Of a stretch of 64,000 nt of DNA, positions 26,632 through 35,781 are shown piece after piece. Source of the stretch: Borrelia hispanica CRI (GTDB lineage Bacteria; Spirochaetota; Spirochaetia; Borreliales; Borreliaceae); NCBI RefSeq assembly GCF_000500065.1, contig NZ_AYOU01000163.1, forward strand, positions 186,001-250,000. Direction: 5' to 3'. The position numbers and the translations under genes are program-made. How positions within the stretch are numbered: position 1 is the stretch's first letter; every line of letters starts with the position of its first letter. The notes under the pieces were generated by a model, which saw only the letters and a list, made by a program, of their open reading frames with translations, was not told the DNA's origin and ran no database searches.

Positions 26632-27576
26632 ATGTGCAAATTGCTTTATGTTGATAATTTAAAATTTTTAAAGAGTAAAGAAAAGCTTAGAATTTTTAAT
26701 AACTTTGATTTAAATGAGCTTTGTAAGTTAAGTTTAAGAGATATTTCTAATTATTTATCTAGAGATTTTAAAAAAATTCATAGGCTTCCAGACCTAAAAT
26801 TAATAGAGTTGCAACAAAAAATTATTAATAGAACGGGTACAAAGGTTGTAGTTCTTGGTTCTAAAGATTATCCTTTAAAATTGAAGAGAATCTATGATCC
26901 TCCATTTGTTATTTATTATAAAGGTAATCTTCCAGATTCTAATTCTGTATCTTGGGCTGTTGTTGGGTCAAGGCAGATTAGTACTTTTTTGGCAAATAAA
27001 ATTAAGGAGTTGTCATCTCATCTTGCTAGGAATAATATCGAGATAATATCTGGATTTGCAGTAGGTGCTGATATTGCGGCTCATATTGGTGCAATTAATG
27101 AAAAAAAGAGGACATATGCAGTTATTGCTACAGATATTGATAATATTTACCCAAAGCAAAATAGAAAATATGTTGCTCGTCTTTTAGAAAATGGTGGTGG
27201 TATTCTTACTGAGACTTTGCCTTATGAGAAGATACAAAATTATTTTTTTGCAAAAAGAAATAGAATAGTGGCTGGTCTTTCAGATGCTGTTTTTGTTACT
27301 TGTGCACCAAAAAAGTCAGGTGCTTTAATTACTGCTGAACTTGGGCTTGATGTCGGTCTTGATGTTTATGTTTATGATGTTGATTATTCTGGTGATGGTT
27401 CTAGAGATTTATATGATTCTGGAGCCTTAGAAATAAAATCAGTACCAGATCTTTATAAGGTTTTAAATGTTGAGTATAATAAGCTTGAAATTATTGATGA
27501 TATGGGTAATTGTTGTATAGGTGGAGATATATCTAGTATGCTTATTAGTGAATTATTGGATGAAATATCTAAATAG
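26632..27576 (+). CDS. dprA: DNA processing protein DprA (Smf)
   Basis: 314 residues. DprA binds single-stranded DNA and loads RecA during transformation. The Rossmann-like domain is clear: 'WAVVGSRQISTFLANKI', 'IISGFAVGADIAAHIGAI' (family SGxAxGxDxxAH), 'YPKQNRKY', 'FAKRNRIVAGLSDAVFV' and 'GALITAELGLDVG'. An N-terminal SAM-like region is short and divergent. Borrelia are not known to be naturally transformable, so the retained gene may serve recombination or a shared envelope operon. It lies between the TPR lipoprotein and hslV. Confidence 0.88.
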   Translation: MCKLLYVDNLKFLKSKEKLRIFNNFDLNELCKLSLRDISNYLSRDFKKIHRLPDLKLIELQQKIINRTGTKVVVLGSKDYPLKLKRIYDPPFVIYYKGNLPDSNSVSWAVVGSRQISTFLANKIKELSSHLARNNIEIISGFAVGADIAAHIGAINEKKRTYAVIATDIDNIYPKQNRKYVARLLENGGGILTETLPYEKIQNYFFAKRNRIVAGLSDAVFVTCAPKKSGALITAELGLDVGLDVYVYDVDYSGDGSRDLYDSGALEIKSVPDLYKVLNVEYNKLEIIDDMGNCCIGGDISSMLISELLDEISK

Positions 27577-27587
27577 GGGGGGACATC

Positions 27588-28130
27588 ATGAATTTTAAAG
27601 GAACCACAGTTATTGCAATAAGAAGGGCAGGAAAGACTGTAGTAGCAGCGGATGGGCAGGTGACTTTTGGATATACTGTTTTAAAATCTAATGCTGTAAA
27701 AATAAGAAAGTTGGTTAATGGGAAAATTTTGGCAGGATTTGCAGGTTCGACTTCTGATGCTATTACTCTTTTTGAAAAATTTGAAGAAAAGGTTAAGTCT
27801 AGAGAAGATGGAATTATTGATATTAAGAGAGCTGCTGTGGATCTTGCAAAAGATTGGAGATCTGATAAAATACTTCATAAACTTGAGGCAATGATGCTTG
27901 TTGCTGATTCTGATAATATTTTATTAATTTCAGGTACTGGAGATGTTGTTGAGCCTGAGGAGGATGTAATTTCAATTGGTAGTGGTGGAAATTATGCATA
28001 CTCAGCAGCTCTTGCTTATATGGAAAATAAAAAATTAAGTGCTGCTGATATTGCTTTTAAATCTTTAAAGATAGCAGCAAGAGTTTGTATATATACAAAT
28101 TCAAATATTGTACTTGAGGAGATTGGGTGA
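27588..28130 (+). CDS. hslV: ATP-dependent protease proteolytic subunit HslV
   Basis: 180 residues. It forms the double-hexamer peptidase partner of HslU. Alignment with other HslV proteins places the N-terminal nucleophile threonine at position 6 (MNFKG-TTVIAIRR), so a five-residue propeptide must be removed. In most relatives only the initiator Met precedes it. 'AADGQVTFGYTVLKSNAVKI', 'ILAGFAGSTSDAITLFEKFE' and 'GSGGNYAYSAALA' match the family. The ribosome-binding site is a run of seven G (AGGGGGGG) before ATG 27588. Confidence 0.93.
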   Translation: MNFKGTTVIAIRRAGKTVVAADGQVTFGYTVLKSNAVKIRKLVNGKILAGFAGSTSDAITLFEKFEEKVKSREDGIIDIKRAAVDLAKDWRSDKILHKLEAMMLVADSDNILLISGTGDVVEPEEDVISIGSGGNYAYSAALAYMENKKLSAADIAFKSLKIAARVCIYTNSNIVLEEIG

Positions 28131-29482
28131 TGAATAAAATTGAGGATCAAAGTATAGTACCTAGAGAAATTGTTGCAGAATTGGATAAGTATATAATAGG
28201 ACAGTCAGAAGCAAAGAAATTGGTTTCAATTGCTCTTGTTAATAGGTATATAAGGTCTAAACTTCCTAAAGAAATAAGAGATGATGTTATGCCTAAAAAT
28301 ATTATTATGGTTGGGTCAACGGGGGTTGGGAAGACTGAAATTGCAAGAAGACTTTCAAAGTTTATTAAGGCTCCTTTTATTAAAGTTGAGGCTACTAAAT
28401 ATACTGAGGTAGGTTATGTGGGTCGTGATGTTGAATCTATGATTCGTGATCTAATGAGTATTGCAGTTAATATGGTAAGAGAAGAGATGTATGATTCTGT
28501 TAAAGAAGAAGCAAGTAAGCGTGCTGAGGATAGAATCATTGATAAACTTTTAAAAAATTCTGAGAATTCTGAGAATGATAATATTAGTGATGAGGAGAAG
28601 AGAGTTCGTGATAAATTGAGAGATAAGTTTAGAAAACAGTTAAGAAAAGGTGAGCTTGATGAGAATCTTATAGATGTTTATGTGTCGGGCAAGATGCCTG
28701 TTTCTACTATAGAAATATTTTCAGGTGGTAATTTAGAAGAGATTGATATGAGTATTGGGGGTCTTATTAATAATATCTTTGATAGGAAAAAGAGAAGAGA
28801 GTTGAAAATAAAAAAGGCTAGGGAGATAATTATATCTGAGGAACTTGAAAAATTAGTTGATTATGAAAATATTGTAGATATTGCCAAGTCACGGGTTGAA
28901 AATATGGGCATTGTGTTTATTGATGAGATAGATAAAATAGTTACTAAAAATAGAACTGGAAATGATGTATCTAGAGAAGGTGTGCAGAGGGATATTTTAC
29001 CAATTGTTGAGGGTTCTAAGGTTAATACTAGATATGGCATAGTTGATACTTCTCATATTTTGTTCATTGCTGCTGGTGCATTTAATTTATCAAAGCCATC
29101 TGATTTAATACCAGAGCTTCAAGGTAGATTTCCAATTAAAGTTGAACTTACAAGTTTGAGTATAGATGATTTTAAAAATATTTTAAAGCATACTAAAAAT
29201 TCTTTGATAAAACAGTACATTGCAATGTTTAAAGTTTATAATTTAACCTTAACATTTACTGAAGAGGCAGTTGATAGGATTGCTGAACTTACATTTAATA
29301 TGAATTTTGAGGGAGAAAATCTTGGTGCACGAAGATTGCATGGAGTTATGGAAAAAATCCTTGCCGATCTTTTTTTTGAGGCACCTGGTAGTAAGTTGAA
29401 AAAAATTGAAATAAATTTGGACTATGTTAATGAAAAAATAAAAATTAACGAACAAAAAGACTTAAATTATTATATAATATAG
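28130..29482 (+). CDS. hslU: ATP-dependent protease ATPase subunit HslU
   Basis: 450 residues from ATG 28130 (GAGGAG 8 bases upstream; overlap with hslV stop). AAA+ unfoldase feeding HslV. 'PREIVAELDKYIIGQSEAKK', Walker A 'GSTGVGKTEIARRL', pore motif 'YVGRDVESMIRDL' (GYVG type), a charged intermediate domain (about 110-230), Walker B 'GIVFIDEIDKI' and sensor region 'GARRLHGVMEKIL' are present. The C-terminus DLNYYII resembles the family's DLSRFIL, which docks into HslV. A promoter for the flagellar operon appears to lie in its last codons. Confidence 0.95.
   Translation: MNKIEDQSIVPREIVAELDKYIIGQSEAKKLVSIALVNRYIRSKLPKEIRDDVMPKNIIMVGSTGVGKTEIARRLSKFIKAPFIKVEATKYTEVGYVGRDVESMIRDLMSIAVNMVREEMYDSVKEEASKRAEDRIIDKLLKNSENSENDNISDEEKRVRDKLRDKFRKQLRKGELDENLIDVYVSGKMPVSTIEIFSGGNLEEIDMSIGGLINNIFDRKKRRELKIKKAREIIISEELEKLVDYENIVDIAKSRVENMGIVFIDEIDKIVTKNRTGNDVSREGVQRDILPIVEGSKVNTRYGIVDTSHILFIAAGAFNLSKPSDLIPELQGRFPIKVELTSLSIDDFKNILKHTKNSLIKQYIAMFKVYNLTLTFTEEAVDRIAELTFNMNFEGENLGARRLHGVMEKILADLFFEAPGSKLKKIEINLDYVNEKIKINEQKDLNYYII
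29445..29473 (+). promoter_or_regulatory. Predicted sigma-70 promoter of the flgB motility operon
   Basis: TTAACG at 29445-29450 and TATTAT at 29468-29473 are spaced 17 bases; an overlapping TATAAT is at 29473-29478. Both lie in the last codons of hslU. Transcription would begin near the hslU stop, about 33 bases before the flgB start. The B. burgdorferi flgB operon is reported to use a sigma-70-type promoter rather than a flagellar sigma factor (literature recall). Confidence 0.55.
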
Positions 29483-29514
29483 TAAAAAACAATTTGTAGT
29501 ATGAGGATATTAGT

Positions 29515-29922
29515 TTGGATATTTTTCAAAGGTCAGTAGATTTGACACATAGGTATTTAGATGTTCTTGGTTTAAGACAAAGTGTGGTGGCTGATAATAT
29601 TGCAAATGTGGATACTCCGAATTTTAAGAGAAGTAATATTACTTTTGAGGCTGAGCTTGAGAGAGCAATTTTGCATGAAAAGACAAATAATTTGTCTTTA
29701 ATTAGAGGTAATGATAAACATTTGGATGGTTTTAAAGAATTAGGATATTTAGATGTTAAACCTCAAAGAATGCTTGATTATCTCTCAACATTCAATAATA
29801 ATGGCAATAATGTTGATATTGATTCTGAAATGAAAAGCCTTGTTCAGAACCAAATGATGTATGGATTATTTACAAATATTCAAGCTCATCATTTTAAAAG
29901 TGTAAATATTGTAATAAAATAA
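29515..29922 (+). CDS. flgB: Flagellar basal-body rod protein FlgB
   Basis: 135 residues from TTG 29515 with GAGGAT about 7 bases upstream. FlgB is the proximal rod subunit exported by the flagellar type III system. 'YLDVLGLRQSVVADNIANVDTPNFKRS' in shortened form carries the rod/hook-protein N-terminal motif (ANVxTPxFK). The C-terminal 'SLVQNQMMYGLFTNIQAHHFK' forms the matching coiled coil. It opens the motility operon, followed by flgC and fliE. Confidence 0.94.
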   Translation: MDIFQRSVDLTHRYLDVLGLRQSVVADNIANVDTPNFKRSNITFEAELERAILHEKTNNLSLIRGNDKHLDGFKELGYLDVKPQRMLDYLSTFNNNGNNVDIDSEMKSLVQNQMMYGLFTNIQAHHFKSVNIVIK

Positions 29923-29948
29923 GTTATAACCTCAAGGAATATTTGTAT

Positions 29949-30407
29949 ATGGGATTATTTTTAAGTATTAATACTGCTTCGACAGGCTTGACAGCTCAAA
30001 GATTAAGACTCGATGTTATTGCAAATAATATTGCAAATGTGGAAACTACCAGAACTGCTGAGGGAGGAGCTTATAGACGAGAGAGAATAATTTTTGCTCC
30101 TAGAGTTGTAAGTCCATATTGGAAGGGCCCTTTTGTTCCTGATTATCTTGATAATGGAGTTGGGCAAGGCGTCAGGGTTTCTGGTATTGAGAAAGACAAG
30201 TCTCCTTTAAAGCTACAATATGATCCAACTCATCCTGATGCAATAAAATCTGGAGAGTTAAAAGGTTATGTAGAATTTCCTAATGTAAATGTTGTTGAAG
30301 AAATGGTGGATATGATTTCTGCTTCTCGTGCTTATGAAGCAAATTCTGCTGTAATTAATAGTAGTAAATCAATGTTTAGGAGTGCATTATCAATACTTCA
30401 AAATTAA
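29949..30407 (+). CDS. flgC: Flagellar basal-body rod protein FlgC
   Basis: 152 residues from ATG 29949; a TTG at 29943 is in frame but sits only 4 bases from AAGGA. Proximal rod component. 'LSINTASTGLTAQRLRLDVI' then 'ANNIANVETTRT' is the rod-protein N-terminal motif. 'GYVEFPNVNVVEEMVDMISASRAYEAN' (in pieces) is the FlgC C-terminal signature, ending in a helical 'SSKSMFRSALSIL'. fliE follows after 15 bases. Confidence 0.94.
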   Translation: MGLFLSINTASTGLTAQRLRLDVIANNIANVETTRTAEGGAYRRERIIFAPRVVSPYWKGPFVPDYLDNGVGQGVRVSGIEKDKSPLKLQYDPTHPDAIKSGELKGYVEFPNVNVVEEMVDMISASRAYEANSAVINSSKSMFRSALSILQN

Positions 30408-30422
30408 GGAGGTTTGTAGAAA

Positions 30423-30752
30423 ATGAAAGTAGATTCTTTTTTTACAGATAGTAATGTTTATTTAATTCGTAAAAATCCTTTGCATTTTGATAAAAGTTTT
30501 TCTGATTTTAATGTTAAGAGTGAGAGACAGATAGGAACCTTTAGAGAACTTTTTTTTAATTTGATATCTGATGTTAATAATAGTCAGTTGGATGTGCATA
30601 AAATATCACAACAAGCTATTTTGCATCCAGATAGTGTTGATATTCATGATGTTGTAATATCAATGGCTAAAGCTAATATGAATTTAAGTATTACAAAAGC
30701 TGTTGTTGAGAAAAGCATAAAGGCTTATCAAGATGTAATCAATATTCGTTAA
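30423..30752 (+). CDS. fliE: Flagellar hook-basal body complex protein FliE
   Basis: 109 residues. FliE joins the MS ring to the rod. The C-terminal helices 'LHPDSVDIHDVVISMAKANM' and 'LSITKAVVEKSIKAYQDVI' match the family (DxHDVMIAxxKAxLSxxxxxxVRNKxxxAYxEI). A strong GGAGG begins directly after the flgC stop, 10 bases before ATG 30423. The N-terminal half is poorly conserved, as usual for FliE. Confidence 0.92.
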   Translation: MKVDSFFTDSNVYLIRKNPLHFDKSFSDFNVKSERQIGTFRELFFNLISDVNNSQLDVHKISQQAILHPDSVDIHDVVISMAKANMNLSITKAVVEKSIKAYQDVINIR

Positions 30753-30765
30753 GGAGCTATGCAAT

Positions 30766-32472
30766 TTGAACAATTTTATTACTAAGTTTTTTGCATCAGT
30801 AAGTAAAAATTTAAAAAAAGCTACTATGGTTCAGAAAGTGGCTTTTGGAGTTGTTGCTTTATTTATAATTTTATCACTTATTTTTTTGGTGAGTTTTTCT
30901 ACTAGAAAACAGGGTATTGCTCTTTTTGGTATTGCTATTAAGGATCAGTATTTGTTGGATAAAATAGTGCAGAGATTGGATAGAGAGAATGCAAAGTATA
31001 CTATTACTGCTGATGGAAGAATTTACTTAAGTGATGAAAATATGTCTAAGAGAATAAGAGCAATTCTTGTAAGAGAAGAGCTTATTCCTATGCATATGGA
31101 TCCTTGGTCTCTTTTTGATATTGATAGATGGACTATTACTGATTTTGAGAGAAATATTAATCTTAGAAGATCAATTACAAGAGCTGTTGAGCAACATATT
31201 GTTGCTCTTGATGATGTTGATGCTGTTAGTATTAATCTTGTTATGCCAGAGAAAGCTCTTTTTAAAGAATCACAAGAATCTGTGAGGGCATCTGTTAGAA
31301 TTACGCCTAAACCTGGTTCTGATATTGCAACTAATCGCCAAAAAGTAGAAGGTCTTGTTAAGTTAATTCAATATGCTGTTGAAGGTCTTGAAGCAGATAA
31401 TATTGTTATTGTTGATAATAAAGGAACCATTTTAAATGATTTTTCTAATTTAGATGGTGTTGATAGGATTGATTTAGCTGAGAAGGAAAGAAAGCTTAAA
31501 TTAAAATATGAATCTATGCTTCGTGATGAAATTGATTTTGCTTTAAGTAAGGTTTTGTCTAGTGATAGATTTATGATTGCAAGGGTTAATGTTACATTAG
31601 ATACTTCAAAGCAAACTACAGAATCTAAAGAGTATGCTCCTATTGAGCTTGAACCTCAAGATCCAAAAGTTTCTTATAATACAAGAAAAGTGAGTGACTC
31701 TACGTTAATTTCTTCTCAAGTACATAAGAGAGAGTATGAAGGACAAGGTTACAGTCCATGGGGTCCTCCTGGACAGGAAGGTAATACTCCTCCTGAATAC
31801 CGGGATATGAGCGATATTATTGGAAAATCAAATGAATTTAAAGAGATAAAAAATGTTGCCCTTAATGAAAAAAAATCTTTAAGTGAAAAAGAGCCTGCTA
31901 GAGTTTCTGGGATTTCGCTTGGAATTTTTATAGATGGTATTTGGGACTTTGTTTATGATGAGTCTGGAAATTTTGTTATGGAAAATGGGATGCGCAAAAG
32001 GGAATATAAGCCTATTTCTGATGAGACTTTAAAGAGTATAACTGATGTTTTGCAGAGTTCTTTTGAGTATAAACCAGAAAGAGGTGATTCAATTACTGTT
32101 AGAAATATTGTCTTTGATAGAGTAAGTGAATTTAGAAAAATAGATGAAGATTATTTTGCAAGTGAAAAATTTAAATTTCTTGTTTTTGTTGTAAGTATAA
32201 TAATTGCTTTATTGATATTAATATTTACAGTGTTTTTCATTATCTCTAGAGAACTTGAGAGGAGAAGACGTCTTAGAGAAGAAGAATTTGCAAGACAAGC
32301 ACATTTAAGACGTCAACAGGCATTAATGGATGGTGATGATATTGGAGTTGATGATGTTGTTGGTGGATTTAGGGAAGAGGATGAACTTCAAAGTAATGCT
32401 GAAATTTTAGCTAGAGAGAAGCCCGAAGATGTTGCTAAGCTTATTAGGACATGGATTTTGAAGAATGTGTAA
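30766..32472 (+). CDS. fliF: Flagellar MS-ring protein FliF
   Basis: 568 residues from TTG 30766 with AAGGAG 9 bases upstream. It forms the membrane/supramembrane ring. The N-terminal membrane helix is at about 24-45 (VAFGVVALFIILSLIFLV), and the second at about 465-487 (FLVFVVSIIIALLILIFTV). Ring-building motifs 'RITPKPGSDIATNRQKVEGL' and 'VEGLEADNIVIVDNKGTIL' are seen. The C-terminal cytoplasmic tail (about 490-568) should bind FliG. Length fits the family. Confidence 0.95.
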   Translation: MNNFITKFFASVSKNLKKATMVQKVAFGVVALFIILSLIFLVSFSTRKQGIALFGIAIKDQYLLDKIVQRLDRENAKYTITADGRIYLSDENMSKRIRAILVREELIPMHMDPWSLFDIDRWTITDFERNINLRRSITRAVEQHIVALDDVDAVSINLVMPEKALFKESQESVRASVRITPKPGSDIATNRQKVEGLVKLIQYAVEGLEADNIVIVDNKGTILNDFSNLDGVDRIDLAEKERKLKLKYESMLRDEIDFALSKVLSSDRFMIARVNVTLDTSKQTTESKEYAPIELEPQDPKVSYNTRKVSDSTLISSQVHKREYEGQGYSPWGPPGQEGNTPPEYRDMSDIIGKSNEFKEIKNVALNEKKSLSEKEPARVSGISLGIFIDGIWDFVYDESGNFVMENGMRKREYKPISDETLKSITDVLQSSFEYKPERGDSITVRNIVFDRVSEFRKIDEDYFASEKFKFLVFVVSIIIALLILIFTVFFIISRELERRRRLREEEFARQAHLRRQQALMDGDDIGVDDVVGGFREEDELQSNAEILAREKPEDVAKLIRTWILKNV

Positions 32473-32487
32473 AGGATAATAGTTTAT

Positions 32488-33522
32488 ATGGAAGATCAAA
32501 AGGAAAAAGAAATATTTGGTGTTTCTACTTTAACAGGAAAACAAAAGGCTGCTATTTTATTAGTTTCAGTAGGTTCTGATATTTCATCAAAAATATTTAA
32601 ATATCTCTCTCAAGAAGAAATAGAGTCTTTAACCTTTGAAATAGCAAGACTTGATGTTGTGACTTCTGAGCTTAAAGATAGTGTTCTCTTAGAATTTAAA
32701 GAATTAATGATGGCTCAAGAATTTATTCAAAAGGGTGGTATAGATTATGCTAGAGAACTTCTTGAGAAAGCACTTGGTACTCAAAAGGCAGTGGATATTA
32801 TTAATAATTTAGGTTCTGCTTTGCAATCAAGACCTTTTGAATTTGTTAGAAGAGCAGATCCTGCTAATATTTTAAACTTTATTCAACAAGAACATCCACA
32901 AACAATTGCTTTGATACTCTCATATCTTGATCCTCAAAAGGCTTCATTTATTCTCTCTAGTCTTCCTACTGAAATTCAAACTAATGTTGCCAGAAGAATA
33001 GCATTGATGGATAGAACTTCTCCTGAAGTTGTAAGAGAGGTTGAGAGAGTTCTTGAAAAAAAATTAGCTTCTTTGTCTTCAGAAGATTATACTTCAGCTG
33101 GTGGTGTTGATAATGTTGTTGAAATAATTAATATGGCTGATCGTAAAACAGAAAAATTTATTATTGAATCTCTTGAAGAAGAAGATCCTGAGCTTGCGGA
33201 AGAAATTAAGAAGAAAATGTTTGTATTTGAAGATATTGTTCTTCTTGATGACAGATCAATACAGCGTATTTTAAGAGAAATCGATGGTCAGGAATTGGCA
33301 AAAGCTTTAAAATCAGTTGATATTCCTGTGCAAGAAAAAATTTTCAAAAATATGTCTAAGAGAGCTGCTGGAATGCTTAAAGAAGATATGGAATTTTTGG
33401 GTCCTACTAGACGTAAAGATGTTGAGGAAGCTCAACAAAAAATTGTCTCTCTTATTAGAAAATTAGAAGAGCAGGGTGAAATAGTAATTTCTAGAGGTGG
33501 TGAGGAAGATGTGCTTATTTAA
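32488..33522 (+). CDS. fliG: Flagellar motor switch protein FliG (FliG2-type)
   Basis: 344 residues. Rotor protein that carries torque from the stator. 'LTGKQKAAILLVSVGSDISSKI' (N), middle-domain EHPQ 'FIQQEHPQTIALILSYLDP' and the charged torque helix region 'DLVL'-like 'FEDIVLLDDRSIQRILREID' (C) are present. Borrelia encode two FliG proteins; the one in this operon is the FliG2 that builds the C ring (literature recall). The ribosome-binding site is AAGGATA. Confidence 0.95.
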   Translation: MEDQKEKEIFGVSTLTGKQKAAILLVSVGSDISSKIFKYLSQEEIESLTFEIARLDVVTSELKDSVLLEFKELMMAQEFIQKGGIDYARELLEKALGTQKAVDIINNLGSALQSRPFEFVRRADPANILNFIQQEHPQTIALILSYLDPQKASFILSSLPTEIQTNVARRIALMDRTSPEVVREVERVLEKKLASLSSEDYTSAGGVDNVVEIINMADRKTEKFIIESLEEEDPELAEEIKKKMFVFEDIVLLDDRSIQRILREIDGQELAKALKSVDIPVQEKIFKNMSKRAAGMLKEDMEFLGPTRRKDVEEAQQKIVSLIRKLEEQGEIVISRGGEEDVLI

Positions 33523-33536
33523 TAAAGGAGTTGTAT

Positions 33537-34457
33537 TTGCCTAAGGTTTTATATAAATCAAAAGAAATTGTAAATGCAGTAAAGTTAGAGTTTGTTGAAA
33601 TTTCAAATCCTCTCTTTAAATCATTAGAAGTTAAGAGAAAAGAAAATGAAATTTTTGATTTTGAGAGTCGTAATGTTAAACTTCGTAATGAGCTTGAAAC
33701 TTTAATGAGTCAAAAGGCAAGACTACAAGAAGAACTTGAACATGAACATGAAGTTATTAAGTCAGAAATGGATGCTGAATGTTCTAAAATTCTTGAAAAA
33801 GCTAGGGAGCAGGCTCAGGAAATAGTGAATTTGGCTAATGAAAAAGCTGAAAGTTTACAAAAAGAGGCTGAAGATAAAAAAGGAGCAATTGAGAGAGAAT
33901 CTAATTTGGAAATTCAAAGAATAATTAAAGAACATGAAGCAAAATTAAAGAGAGAACTTGAAATTGAGACTGAAAAAGGGAGAAATGAAGGATATGATGA
34001 TGGGTTTCAAAAGGGACGTGAAGATTTTGATAAAATACTTGGGAAATTGAATGGTATCATATCTTCTTTGATTGCAAAAAGAAAGGAAATTCTTGAGTCC
34101 TCAGGTGAGCACATAATGAATCTTGTAATGCAAATAGCAGTTAAAGTAGTTAAAAAAATTGTAGATTCTCAAAAAGGTGTTGTTATAGAAAATGTAAATG
34201 AGGCTTTGAAAAAAATAAAAAGTAAAACTAGTATTGTTATTCGTGTAAATTTCGATGATATAGATGTTGTAAGTCATCAAAAACATGAATTTATTTCTAA
34301 ATTTGATTTTATAGAAAATCTTGAAATTGTTGAGGACGTTAATATAGGAAAGGGTGGGTGTATTATTGAGACTGATTTTGGTGAGATAGATGCGCGAATT
34401 TCATCTCAACTTGATAGGATAGAGGAGAGATTTAAAAATTTTTCTTCTATATTCTAG
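33537..34457 (+). CDS. fliH: Flagellar export ATPase regulator FliH
   Basis: 306 residues from the second TTG at 33537; the first TTG (33531) abuts AAAGGAG with no spacer. FliH binds FliI and links it to the C ring. A long coiled coil (about 40-165) rich in Glu/Lys precedes a C-terminal domain 'IMNLVMQIAVKVVKKIVDSQ' and 'GGCIIETDFGEIDARISSQLDRI', the FliH/V-ATPase E-subunit motif. Asn/Glu-rich composition fits its neighbours. Confidence 0.9.
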   Translation: MPKVLYKSKEIVNAVKLEFVEISNPLFKSLEVKRKENEIFDFESRNVKLRNELETLMSQKARLQEELEHEHEVIKSEMDAECSKILEKAREQAQEIVNLANEKAESLQKEAEDKKGAIERESNLEIQRIIKEHEAKLKRELEIETEKGRNEGYDDGFQKGREDFDKILGKLNGIISSLIAKRKEILESSGEHIMNLVMQIAVKVVKKIVDSQKGVVIENVNEALKKIKSKTSIVIRVNFDDIDVVSHQKHEFISKFDFIENLEIVEDVNIGKGGCIIETDFGEIDARISSQLDRIEERFKNFSSIF

Positions 34458-34473
34458 AGGCTGAGGAATTTTG

Positions 34474-35781
34474 ATGGATAATTTTTTTGAAAGTTATTCA
34501 AGTATATTGGATGATATTCATACTATATCTCTTATTGGTAGGGTCAAAAAAATTAAGGGACTTTTGCTGGAAAGTTTGGGCCCAAAATGTGGTATTGGTG
34601 ATTTATGTTTAATTGAGCAGAGTTGTGGAAAAAAAATATATGCGGAAGTTTTAGGTTTTAATGGGTCTTGTGTTAGCCTTATGGCTTATGAAGGATTTGA
34701 TGGAGTTGAGGTTGGAGATAAAGTTTATTCCTTAAATAAAAAGCCTCAAATTAATCTTAGTGATGAATTGCTTGGAAGGGTAATTGATTCGTTAGGGAGG
34801 CCTATTGACAACAAAGGTCCGTTTTTTGGTAATAATTACAAAGAATTGAGTTTTAGTAGTATTAATCCTTTAGATAGAGGTGTTTTTACTGAGCAAATAG
34901 TTACTGGGGTTAGAGTGCTTGATGGATTTTTGCCAGTGGCACGGGGACAACGTGTAGGTATTTTTTCAGGTGCTGGTGTTGGCAAGTCTACTTTGCTTGG
35001 TATGATTGCTAAGAATTCAAAAGCAGATGTTAATGTTATTGCATTTATTGGGGAGAGAGGTCGTGAACTTAATGAATTTATTAAATATGAGCTTGGAAAT
35101 GGATGTTTTAATAGAAGCGTTTTGATTGTGTCAACTTCTGATGAGTCTCCTATTTCAAGATATAAGGGGGCTTATACAGCAACATTAGTAGCTGAATATT
35201 TTAGAGATCGTGGAATGGATGTTATGTTATTGTTTGATTCAATTACAAGATTTGCAAATGCTAAAAGGGAAATCAGTCTTTCGATGGGAGAGCCACCTGC
35301 TACTAAAGGATATCCTCCGTCTGTTTTTGTGGAAATTCCTATTTTGCTTGAGCGTTCAGGACTTAATGCAAAAGGTAGTATTACAGGATTTTATACTGTA
35401 CTTGTTGAGGGTGATGATTTGAGTGAACCTATATCTGATAATATGAAGGCTGTTTTGGATGGACACATTATTTTAGATAGAGATTTGTCTGATAGAGGAA
35501 TTTACCCTTCGGTAAATATTTTAAATTCAACCTCAAGATCTCTTCATAGAATAGTCAATTTTGAGAAACAAAAATTGATATCTAAAATTAGGAATTTGTT
35601 ATCAATTTATAAAAGCTATGAGGATTTAATTAAAACAGGGATTTATGTAAAGGGTTCTAATAAAGAAGTTGATTTAGCTATTGCAAAATATCCAAAAATT
35701 GTTGATTTTTTATCCCAAGGGATGCAAGAAGAATGTGATTTTGAAAATTTGGATAATGAAATGAGAGAAATATTAGCTTGA
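34474..35781 (+). CDS. fliI: Flagellum-specific ATP synthase FliI
   Basis: 435 residues from ATG 34474 (GAGG 7 bases upstream). F1-beta-like ATPase of the flagellar export apparatus. Walker A GAGVGKST is at 166-173. 'VIAFIGERGRELNEFI' (conserved GERGRE), Walker B 'DVMLLFDSITRFANAKREI', 'GEPPATKGYPPSVF' and 'LVEGDDLSEPISDNMKAVLDG' are intact. It overlaps the fliJ start by 4 bases. Confidence 0.95.
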   Translation: MDNFFESYSSILDDIHTISLIGRVKKIKGLLLESLGPKCGIGDLCLIEQSCGKKIYAEVLGFNGSCVSLMAYEGFDGVEVGDKVYSLNKKPQINLSDELLGRVIDSLGRPIDNKGPFFGNNYKELSFSSINPLDRGVFTEQIVTGVRVLDGFLPVARGQRVGIFSGAGVGKSTLLGMIAKNSKADVNVIAFIGERGRELNEFIKYELGNGCFNRSVLIVSTSDESPISRYKGAYTATLVAEYFRDRGMDVMLLFDSITRFANAKREISLSMGEPPATKGYPPSVFVEIPILLERSGLNAKGSITGFYTVLVEGDDLSEPISDNMKAVLDGHIILDRDLSDRGIYPSVNILNSTSRSLHRIVNFEKQKLISKIRNLLSIYKSYEDLIKTGIYVKGSNKEVDLAIAKYPKIVDFLSQGMQEECDFENLDNEMREILA

